IMG/VR virus record: IMGVR_UViG_3300042514_001858
Span: 1 to 64,000 of that record
Reading direction: 5' to 3' (one strand)
Origin: a virus
Length of the DNA: 64,000 bases
Shown in pieces: positions 14,460-20,590 of the stretch. Positions within the stretch are counted from its first letter, which is position 1, and every line of letters starts with the position of its first letter. The notes under the pieces are model-generated. The model made no database searches. It saw only the letters and a list, made by a program, of their open reading frames with translations, and was not told the origin of the DNA. A program made the position numbers and the translations under genes.

Positions 14460-14522
14460 TTAATTCCCGCTTCTCTCAAAGCGTAATGTATATTGTTGGT
14501 AATCAAAATGTCCTCCACTCAT
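14460..14522 (-). pseudogene. Possible remnant of an MSGGHFDY-type phage protein
   Basis: A 20-codon frame reads MSGGHFDYQQYTLRFERSGN and stops. MSGGHFDYxQY is the conserved start of a small phage protein that is normally much longer, so this looks truncated. An alternative GTG frame at 14518-14453 (MEDILITNNIHYALREAGIK...) of similar length overlaps it, and which one is real, if either, is unclear. A perfect TATAAATA lies 3 nt upstream of the ATG. Confidence 0.3.
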
Positions 14523-14525
14523 AAT

Positions 14526-14533
14526 TATTTATA
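14526..14533 (-). promoter_or_regulatory. Exact T4-type late box TATAAATA
   Basis: Minus strand reads TATAAATA, the full T4 late consensus, just after the stop of the gene at 14541. Only 3 nt separate it from the MSGGHFDY ATG; the in-frame use is unclear. Confidence 0.35.
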
Positions 14534-14540
14534 TCGTCAG

Positions 14541-14560
14541 TTATGGCGAGTTATGGCGAG
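14541..14560. repeat. Tandem 10-bp duplication at a gene end
   Basis: TTATGGCGAG occurs twice back to back. On the minus strand it extends the gene from ...TRHN-stop to ...TRHNSP-stop, a recent-looking slippage event. Confidence 0.6.
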
Positions 14561-15254
14561 TATAACCATATTTGCACATTTGTGCTATTGAGAGAGTCCT
14601 TAACCATCCATTTTTAGAACATAAATATCCTCTCTCGCCAGTTTCTTCACAGATTTTATCTGACATCTTCTCTGCAAATGATACCATGCCTTCTATCCTT
14701 CCGTCCCCACCACTGTAGTAGAATCTGAGGGTTCCGAATTTCTCTTTGACTTGTTGGATAGTAACTGGTGGAATTGTTTTCTTTGTGAATCTTCTTGTTG
14801 GTCTTAGAAATGAATTAAGTTTCCACACACGGCGAACCAACTGTGTTAGAATTGGCGATGCCTTTCTCAATTCATCAGCTTTACTAGCTGGAAGAAATCC
14901 CGATGGAGGATATACTACGGGATCGATAGCTCTGGAGACATACGTCAGAATTTGATGGATAAACAAATACTTGTGAATCCAACTACATACTGCATGGTAT
15001 TTGACGTATTTGGGAATCCATGTTTTGTTATTCTCAACATGATGGTTAATAGATTCGCATAGAGTTTCCACCATAGGTTGCCATCCAACTGGACACCATG
15101 CTCCACAATCAGGTTGTTTTGGTTTCCCATCAGCATCCTTTGGAAAAAGTTGTGGATATGCTGCCATCAGACGTTCTGAAAACCTTTCTTGAATCATTTC
15201 TTCATTTGTAAAATAACTCATCATCTCTCCTACGCTTTTAAATGTTTCGCTCAT
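14541..15254 (-). CDS. Conserved phage protein with KEKFGTLRFYYSGGD motif
   Basis: 237 residues. The C-terminal 75 residues carry QVKEKFGTLRFYYSGGDGRI, FAEKMSDKICEETGERG and CSKNGWLRTLS. This block (FGxLRFYxxGGD..., a Cys pair, then W-[LV]-x-T-[LC]) recurs in small phage proteins of unknown function and may bind zinc. The N-terminal GAWCPVGWQPMVETLCESI is also typical of that family. A 10-bp tandem duplication sits at its stop codon. Confidence 0.65.
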   Translation of the reverse strand: MSETFKSVGEMMSYFTNEEMIQERFSERLMAAYPQLFPKDADGKPKQPDCGAWCPVGWQPMVETLCESINHHVENNKTWIPKYVKYHAVCSWIHKYLFIHQILTYVSRAIDPVVYPPSGFLPASKADELRKASPILTQLVRRVWKLNSFLRPTRRFTKKTIPPVTIQQVKEKFGTLRFYYSGGDGRIEGMVSFAEKMSDKICEETGERGYLCSKNGWLRTLSIAQMCKYGYTRHNSP

Positions 15255-15255
15255 A

Positions 15256-15591
15256 TTATTCTTCTACTATTCCAAGTTCAATTACGCTCGCCATTGCCAA
15301 GTCGTAACACTTTGTTATTTTAGACCATTCTCCAGTTTTGTCAAGTCGAATTCGGTATTTATTATTTGTCCAAATATCTTCGGGCATTTCAATACGATCA
15401 TCATCAAAGCGGTTTTTGATTTTTCCAAGTATTTTAATGTTCATCTTATCAATACGATCCGCTCTTTCCAAAGCTTTTTGTGCCGCTCGTCTCAATTGTT
15501 CTGCTGTAGCAAACCCAGCAACCATGCCAATGTGATTTATAATAATGTCCCCCTCGTAAATGTCTTTTCCATTCTCTTGTTCTGTATTCAT
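15256..15591 (-). CDS. Small protein with a partial YopX-like N terminus, 111 aa
   Basis: Begins MNTEQENGKDIYEGDIIINH; NGKDIYEGDII is the central motif of YopX proteins, which normally lies around residue 50-60. The rest (a helical RRAAQKALERADRIDK region) does not look like YopX. It may be a fusion of a YopX fragment with another small domain. It follows the gene at 15595 by 3 nt. Confidence 0.55.
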   Translation of the reverse strand: MNTEQENGKDIYEGDIIINHIGMVAGFATAEQLRRAAQKALERADRIDKMNIKILGKIKNRFDDDRIEMPEDIWTNNKYRIRLDKTGEWSKITKCYDLAMASVIELGIVEE

Positions 15592-15594
15592 AGA

Positions 15595-16041
15595 TTATTT
15601 TTTTGTAATTTTTAATCCTAGCTTGGCGGCTTTTTCAGTTAATTCATCCATTTGTTTTTGAATTGTATATTTTTCGTAAGTAACTAAATCTTTTTTGTAT
15701 TGAATCATATCTGCTTCGTATTCTTTCATGTGTTGAGCATAGTCATCACGTTCAACTTTATACCAACGCAGATTGTTTTGATATTGTTTTTCATCTTGTT
15801 GGAGATTGCGTTCTGTTTTTTGAATTTTAATTCGTTTATATATACACGAATTGGCGCAGATCAATTCTTCGCCAGCGTTATCTTTTTGAATCTTTGCAAG
15901 TTTTTGAATAATATACTCAATTGGTTTGCTAGTTATTGTAGAAAACCCTATTAGAGGTATGTCTTTATAATAATAAGACTTGGGTTTATTTGGTCTGATC
16001 CAGTATTTTTCTGGTTTTATTGGTATGAAAGGATAATGCAT
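15595..16041 (-). CDS. Hypothetical coiled-coil protein, 148 aa
   Basis: N-terminal 40 residues are Pro/Tyr/Lys-rich (HYPFIPIKPEKYWIRPNKPK). From about residue 75 a long charged helix follows (RNLQQDEKQYQNNLRWYKVE, then QHMKEYEADMIQYKKDLVTY), likely a coiled coil. One short CANSC sequence lies between. Function unknown. Confidence 0.55.
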   Translation of the reverse strand: MHYPFIPIKPEKYWIRPNKPKSYYYKDIPLIGFSTITSKPIEYIIQKLAKIQKDNAGEELICANSCIYKRIKIQKTERNLQQDEKQYQNNLRWYKVERDDYAQHMKEYEADMIQYKKDLVTYEKYTIQKQMDELTEKAAKLGLKITKK

Positions 16042-16063
16042 ATTAGCGTGTGTTTATATTATT

Positions 16064-16294
16064 TTAATATTTGTTCTCTTTTCCAAAAATTGTTTCCATT
16101 GTTTTCATTTGCTCTAGCGTTTCGCTAATTTCTTCTTCACTGATTTGTTCATCATCTTGATTACAAATGCGAAACCGATAGGGCAACTCCCTTACCAATT
16201 CCATGATGGGCATCAAATAGCGGCGATAGTCACCCATCGTCCAAGTTTGCCCCCCATCGTCGGAGTATTCGTAGTAATAGTATTTGTGTTTCAT
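16064..16294 (-). CDS. Hypothetical protein, 76 aa
   Basis: Starts MKHKYYYYEYSDDGGQTWTM and has an acidic C terminus (EQISEEEISETLEQM). The first gene product of a coupled chain: its ATG overlaps the preceding YopX stop (ATGA). No family recognised. Confidence 0.5.
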   Translation of the reverse strand: MKHKYYYYEYSDDGGQTWTMGDYRRYLMPIMELVRELPYRFRICNQDDEQISEEEISETLEQMKTMETIFGKENKY

Positions 16295-16644
16295 TGTTTT
16301 AAAAGCTCAGGGTTCTCGTGAATGTTACCAATGACTTCGTAATCCTCCAAAATGTCTGGTGATAAACTGTATGCGTGGTCATAAAGTGGACCATCACCAT
16401 CTATCATGAATGAACCTGCTGCAAAAAACACATGCCCGATATTAGCCTCTCCATCACTACCATCATGTTCTTCAGCTAGAATATCACCCTCATACACCTC
16501 TTTACCAGAAGTCGTTTTCATTCCAGTGAATTGCAGAGGTATGAATTCCTTGTGACCAAATCGCATAACCATTTCCCATGAATACGCTCTATCACTCATT
16601 CTTTTAGTATCAGAGTGATACGTTTTAAATTTAATTTCTCTCAT
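16291..16644 (-). CDS. YopX family protein
   Basis: 117 residues: MREIKFKTYHSDTKRM, then LQFTGMKTTSGKEVYEGDIL, then GHVFFAAGSFMIDGDG and a terminal YEVIGNIHENPELL. These are the ordered blocks of YopX. It overlaps its neighbours by 4 nt at each end. Its C-terminal GNIHENPELL is nearly identical to the next YopX gene, so the pair is probably a tandem duplication. Function unknown. Confidence 0.85.
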   Translation of the reverse strand: MREIKFKTYHSDTKRMSDRAYSWEMVMRFGHKEFIPLQFTGMKTTSGKEVYEGDILAEEHDGSDGEANIGHVFFAAGSFMIDGDGPLYDHAYSLSPDILEDYEVIGNIHENPELLKQ

Positions 16645-16982
16645 TTTTGTAATAGTTCTGGATTTTCGTGGATGTTACCAATGATTTCGTGTTCAATTGC
16701 CCAATCTTTTGAAGCAATATCTTCATCAATCATAAATGAACCGTCATCGAAGGATACTATACTAACACCATTACCAACTTTATGTATTCCTCCATATGAT
16801 AAGATATCTCCCTCGTAAATGTCTTTTCCATTCTTATCTTTAAGACCAATAAATTGTTGAAAATCATACTCTTCTACAGGGTTCATGTCATACATCTGCC
16901 ACTCCACGATATCAAAGTTGGCGAATGGTTTCCATTCCTTCTCAACCTTATCCCAAACTCTAAATTTTATTTCTCTTCGCAT
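16641..16982 (-). CDS. YopX family protein (tandem paralogue)
   Basis: 113 residues: MRREIKFRVWDKVEKEWKPF, QFIGLKDKNGKDIYEGDILS, FDDGSFMIDED and EIIGNIHENPELLQK. This is closer to canonical YopX than its tandem neighbour. It sits in an overlapping four-gene chain at 16.3-17.5 kb. Confidence 0.88.
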   Translation of the reverse strand: MRREIKFRVWDKVEKEWKPFANFDIVEWQMYDMNPVEEYDFQQFIGLKDKNGKDIYEGDILSYGGIHKVGNGVSIVSFDDGSFMIDEDIASKDWAIEHEIIGNIHENPELLQK

Positions 16983-17152
16983 ATTGAAAATAAATCTTTA
17001 ACGGTGTCTTCGTTGAAGGTTTGATGGATTAAAATTGTTTTAAATGTTAGAATCCAATCATCGACATTTGAGTGTCGATTCATGGTGATTCGAAGCTCAT
17101 TATCAGATGATGGGTCGGAAACGGTAATTATTATTGTTTGTTGTTGATTCAT
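16967..17152 (-). CDS. Hypothetical protein, 61 aa
   Basis: Beta-hairpin then helices (MNQQQTIIITVSDPSSDNEL, then WILTFKTILIHQTF). It overlaps YopX by 16 nt and its ATG overlaps the stop of the upstream gene. No family recognised. Confidence 0.5.
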   Translation of the reverse strand: MNQQQTIIITVSDPSSDNELRITMNRHSNVDDWILTFKTILIHQTFNEDTVKDLFSICEEK

Positions 17153-17460
17153 TTTTTAATGTTTTTAGGTGCTTCTTTTATTGCTTCTTCTGGCAACGGA
17201 GGGCATTTTTGATACTGCCACCATTCACTCCCATGATATTCGCCGCGATCACTCCATGAGCCATCGTTATACCAAATTGTGCCGAAGAGTTCTTGACTCC
17301 CATAGCCGCTATTATAGTCAAAGTCGAGACGAGGAAGTACCTCTTCAAGAGTTCCCTCGATCTTTATGTTACTATCTCCCCAGTCGAGTTCGTGGTTGAT
17401 TTGAACATACTTTACTTCACGGTCTTTGATATGTTTTAATAATTCTTCTTTAGCATTCAT
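17149..17460 (-). CDS. Hypothetical protein, 103 aa
   Basis: Contains a Trp/Tyr/Gly-rich middle (LFGTIWYNDGSWSDRGEYHG, then SEWWQYQKCPPLP). This resembles a family of short phage proteins with WxDGSWxxRxEYDGSEWW motifs, whose function is unknown. First gene of the coupled chain 17460-16064. Confidence 0.6.
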   Translation of the reverse strand: MNAKEELLKHIKDREVKYVQINHELDWGDSNIKIEGTLEEVLPRLDFDYNSGYGSQELFGTIWYNDGSWSDRGEYHGSEWWQYQKCPPLPEEAIKEAPKNIKK

Positions 17461-17483
17461 AGTGTTTTTATTAATTTGTTCGT

Positions 17484-17888
17484 TTATCGTAATTTCAAGC
17501 TATTTTTAATATTTTGTTCTTGATGCTCCAGAACATGTTCAGGCACATTATGAATGTTTTTACCTCCATGACGATTCTCAAGCACCAACGAGAAAACCAT
17601 AATACCACGTTTTTCTGCTTCGTCAAGATAAAATTTGTAATCGCTTTCTTTCGTGGAGGTATTTGCAACTACGATGGTATCGGTTGAAGAAGAATCGATC
17701 AATGATAGATACTTCTCTTGGCAAGCTTTATGAGCCTGTCCAAGCTTGGAAGCATCAAAATTATAATTACCCTGTCCATCTGTGAAATAATCATCAGCAC
17801 AGCAGATACAAGAATCAGGTGCAAAGGTTTTGGCAAAAGTGGATTTGCCAGCCCCACTGACTGCTCTAATTAGTATTAATTTACGCAT
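17484..17888 (-). CDS. P-loop kinase, polynucleotide-kinase/NEDD4BP2-like
   Basis: 134 residues. Walker A is AVSGAGKSTFA (residues 9-19), followed by the DDYF and DASKLGQAH motifs and VANTSTKESD. This is the AAA_33/NEDD4BP2-like branch of polynucleotide kinases. It could phosphorylate 5'-OH ends of RNA or DNA to prepare them for the ligases, but the substrate is not shown. Its start is 11 nt after a copy of the early element. Confidence 0.75.
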   Translation of the reverse strand: MRKLILIRAVSGAGKSTFAKTFAPDSCICCADDYFTDGQGNYNFDASKLGQAHKACQEKYLSLIDSSSTDTIVVANTSTKESDYKFYLDEAEKRGIMVFSLVLENRHGGKNIHNVPEHVLEHQEQNIKNSLKLR

Positions 17889-17899
17889 AGCCCAATTGT

Positions 17900-17913
17900 A
17901 GGCTAGTTTTTAA
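17900..17913 (-). promoter_or_regulatory. CTAGAAT-type early element for the kinase gene
   Basis: Minus strand reads TTAAAAACTAGCCT then ACA; 11 nt to ATG 17888. Overlaps the stop of the upstream gene. Confidence 0.5.
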
Positions 17914-18095
17914 TTCATTCGCACCCACCAATCTGCAATTTCCATGTGAAATTGTCGCTCATTCTTAATTTCACCTTCTTTGAGGTAGATGTAGGACTCT
18001 GGAAATTCCGCATCCGTGTCTGACCACACTTCAATTACATCATCACCTTCCTTCATAATGAAGGTGTAGCTATTAATATTACCTGTGTATTTCAT
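17910..18095 (-). CDS. Hypothetical protein, 61 aa
   Basis: Beta-rich small protein (MKYTGNINSYTFIMKEGDDV) that ends MEIADWWVRMN. Its ATG overlaps the stop of the gene at 18092. No family. Confidence 0.5.
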   Translation of the reverse strand: MKYTGNINSYTFIMKEGDDVIEVWSDTDAEFPESYIYLKEGEIKNERQFHMEIADWWVRMN

Positions 18096-18265
18096 GCTCT
18101 AAATTTTTTAATCAAAACATCATGATAACCTAAATCTTGTAATTTGTGATGCTCTTTCAAAGCATCTTCTAATGTATCGACCTTTTTTGTCAAAAAATGG
18201 AGTAATCCATCTTTTTCTTTTCTATAAGAAATAATATAATTTCCGTAATTAAATTTCTCTTTCAT
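18092..18265 (-). CDS. Hypothetical protein, 57 aa
   Basis: ATG at 18265, TGA at 18092-18094 overlapping the next ATG. The product, MKEKFNYGNYIISYRKEKDG then a helical KKVDTLEDALKEHHKLQDLG, is a plausible small alpha/beta protein. It is coupled at both ends: its ATG also overlaps the TAA of the metallopeptidase gene. Function unknown. Confidence 0.5.
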   Translation of the reverse strand: MKEKFNYGNYIISYRKEKDGLLHFLTKKVDTLEDALKEHHKLQDLGYHDVLIKKFRA

Positions 18266-19125
18266 AATCTTGTAATAACTTTTTTTAATATTTGTTTGAA
18301 TTTATATGATATCATATTGTTTGGTAGGTTTTTCCAATTGGCAATCAATTCAGCAAACCACTCGTCGAAATTTGTGGCAGCATAATCAGATGGTAATCCC
18401 ATTTTCTGTGCTACTTGCGTTCTCAATTTTTCATTCCTTTTACCTTCCAAATTTTTACGTCTTGTTTTCCTCTCGAAAAAAGCATCCAACATTTTTTTGT
18501 ATTCGTTTCTCAAAAATGGTTCAACTTGTTTTGACATTCTATCAGATAAAAAGTGAGCATATTCATGTGTCAGAGTATCGATATCATCAACACTAAATTG
18601 ATCTAAATAAATAATTCGTTCGCTGTAAGCTCCTGCTGTCGATGTTTTACCACCAATAATACTTATATTTTTCAACTTTGGATTTATTTTTGTATTTGTA
18701 ATAAAAATCTTTGGTTTTCTATTAGGTAATAAATCACGATAATCTGTCACCAACATATAGATAATATTTTTCAAGGTTCTCATATTAAGAGAACCTTTTT
18801 TAAAGTCCTGATCAACATACTCGTCTTTGAATACCTTGATACCATAGTCAGTAAAAAGTAGTTCACCCTCTACTTTAGCTCTCAGATAATCATTTTTAAG
18901 AATCTTTTCGTATTCTGCCTTTTTAGCATTACGAAATTTATCAATCAATTCAGAAGGAACTTTTAGTTTCTCCATTTTCTTGATTTTATTTAATTCTTCG
19001 GGAGGTAGATTTTCTTTTTCTTGATCTACCCAATCTTTATTATTAGGTATATCATTGTCTCTCAACTCCTGTTTACGAAGTCGATTCCTCTCGCGTCTTT
19101 CAACGAATAATCCAAAAGATTCCAT
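18262..19125 (-). CDS. Zinc metallopeptidase (HExxH), late-type gene
   Basis: 287 residues. The zinc motif HEYAH is at about 187-191, and FDEWFAELIANW some 65 residues later offers the third ligand, as in lethal-factor- or gluzincin-type peptidases. The N-terminal 60 residues are charged and helical. The frame is open slightly upstream, but the ATG at 19125 lies 5 nt after TAAATA. It has a late-type promoter among early genes, so it may be a virion-carried or lysis-time protease. Target unknown. Confidence 0.7.
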   Translation of the reverse strand: MESFGLFVERRERNRLRKQELRDNDIPNNKDWVDQEKENLPPEELNKIKKMEKLKVPSELIDKFRNAKKAEYEKILKNDYLRAKVEGELLFTDYGIKVFKDEYVDQDFKKGSLNMRTLKNIIYMLVTDYRDLLPNRKPKIFITNTKINPKLKNISIIGGKTSTAGAYSERIIYLDQFSVDDIDTLTHEYAHFLSDRMSKQVEPFLRNEYKKMLDAFFERKTRRKNLEGKRNEKLRTQVAQKMGLPSDYAATNFDEWFAELIANWKNLPNNMISYKFKQILKKVITRL

Positions 19126-19130
19126 CTGAT

Positions 19131-19136
19131 TATTTA
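19131..19136 (-). promoter_or_regulatory. Late-promoter-like element for the metallopeptidase gene
   Basis: Minus strand TAAATA, then ATCAG, then ATG at 19125: 5 nt spacing. It contains the stop codon of the upstream gene. Confidence 0.55.
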
Positions 19137-20222
19137 ACCACAAATGGTTTTACCCAATGTTGAGATATTGGCTACTCCACTGTTGATCATTACTTGTTCC
19201 ACTCCAAATGAGTCATCATTTAAAGCTATGATATTAAACCCTTGCTGCCAGTTACAAGTGGATGAGTAAACTGCATCCAAACTGCACAATGCGCCACCTT
19301 CGAATCCATAAATCTGTTTATCTGGTCTATTTCCAAATGCTGGTATTCTCTTACACGAACTCCCGATTCTGTGAGTGTGTCCATGTAAAATACTTGTATG
19401 CCACTTTTCAATCTCTCCTTTAGCTGAAGCACCGCCAGCGGCTCTTACAGTTGTTCCGTGAGTAACAATCAAACCATTTAAGTCTACGTAATCAACATGT
19501 TCAACTTTATTTTGGTAATCGCCCATGAATACATTCTGATAACTCAATCTATCTGTGATTTCAGGAAGACATCCAAGTTCACCCAAACGATCCGATAGAT
19601 AACGTCTCCACCTACCATCAATAGATTGACCACTGTGATTGGAAACGGTTTCATAGATTTTAGCACCATTGGAGATAGAAATCAAATCATCCAAAAATTG
19701 GTGATATGCCTTTCTCTCATCCAAGAGACTCCAATGTTTTTTAATATCTTTTGGATATTTGGAAATGGCAAGCATGTCCATGGTGTCACCGTTCAATACA
19801 ATCGTTCTTGGTTGCAATTCAGAAATTGTTTCAAGGAAGATATTGATAGCTGATTCGTCATGACAACCAAAATGGAAATCAGAACCAACAACAGCATATT
19901 CATTCAAAACATAAGATACCGAATTATTATTCAGACTATTGACTTTGATTGGTGCTAATTGTTCCAGAAATGCAAAGACTTCATCCTCTGTCTTTTTGAA
20001 TTTCTGAGGTTTGTCACGCTGCATGGTTTCCACCACATACCCTTGTTTATGAAATGCGGTTGGTTTCACATCTTCATATTCAGATGTGATTTCGTTATCT
20101 TCATAATAACGTTTGATCCAGCCTTGGGCTGTTGATTTAGGCACTCCGTATGTATCGTAGATCATTGAAAATGTCCAACCTTTATCAATACGCGCATCGA
20201 TTACTTCTTGTTTATTTATCAT
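19134..20222 (-). CDS. Metallophosphoesterase with N-terminal helix-turn-helix
   Basis: 362 residues. The first 45 residues (DKGWTFSMIYDTYGVPKSTA, then QGWIKRYYED) look like a resolvase-type helix-turn-helix. The catalytic domain has GSDFHFGCHD, NGDTMD, SNHSG, VTHG and LHGHTHR, the metal ligands of calcineurin-like phosphoesterases. A DNA-binding phosphoesterase of this order occurs in several marine phages, but its substrate is not known. Confidence 0.8.
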   Translation of the reverse strand: MINKQEVIDARIDKGWTFSMIYDTYGVPKSTAQGWIKRYYEDNEITSEYEDVKPTAFHKQGYVVETMQRDKPQKFKKTEDEVFAFLEQLAPIKVNSLNNNSVSYVLNEYAVVGSDFHFGCHDESAINIFLETISELQPRTIVLNGDTMDMLAISKYPKDIKKHWSLLDERKAYHQFLDDLISISNGAKIYETVSNHSGQSIDGRWRRYLSDRLGELGCLPEITDRLSYQNVFMGDYQNKVEHVDYVDLNGLIVTHGTTVRAAGGASAKGEIEKWHTSILHGHTHRIGSSCKRIPAFGNRPDKQIYGFEGGALCSLDAVYSSTCNWQQGFNIIALNDDSFGVEQVMINSGVANISTLGKTICG

Positions 20223-20239
20223 CGCTTTTATTACTTATA

Positions 20240-20590
20240 TTACATTATGTGTTTTTTAGCCAATTCTTTACCATGTTGGTATCTTTGGATAAATCTATCA
20301 TCTCCTTCAATTATATAATTTATATCAGGGTTATCGATTTTATCCCATTCCTCATCATAACCCAAGTCATCCACTGTCATGGTATGGACATTGATCTTAT
20401 CGCCATCGTTTGCTGTAGCTTCTCGCATTCCAATGATTTTTCCTTCATCGTCTTTGATGAGAATAGAGTATTTTCCATCATAATACCATGGGAGTCGCAT
20501 GAGATAGATAATAGCACCTCCGAAATTGATTTCACAATTTCCTTCAGGATCGAGTTTGTTTAACTCTTCAATGAGTTCTTTAGTTTTCAT
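20240..20590 (-). CDS. Hypothetical protein, 116 aa
   Basis: Starts MKTKELIEELNKLDPEGNCE and ends with a basic helical stretch (QRYQHGKELAKKHIM). The N-terminal motif KELIEELxKLDPEG is common in small phage proteins. The ATG at 20590 overlaps the rmlB stop; a longer upstream frame would intrude further into rmlB. Function unknown. Confidence 0.55.
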   Translation of the reverse strand: MKTKELIEELNKLDPEGNCEINFGGAIIYLMRLPWYYDGKYSILIKDDEGKIIGMREATANDGDKINVHTMTVDDLGYDEEWDKIDNPDINYIIEGDDRFIQRYQHGKELAKKHIM

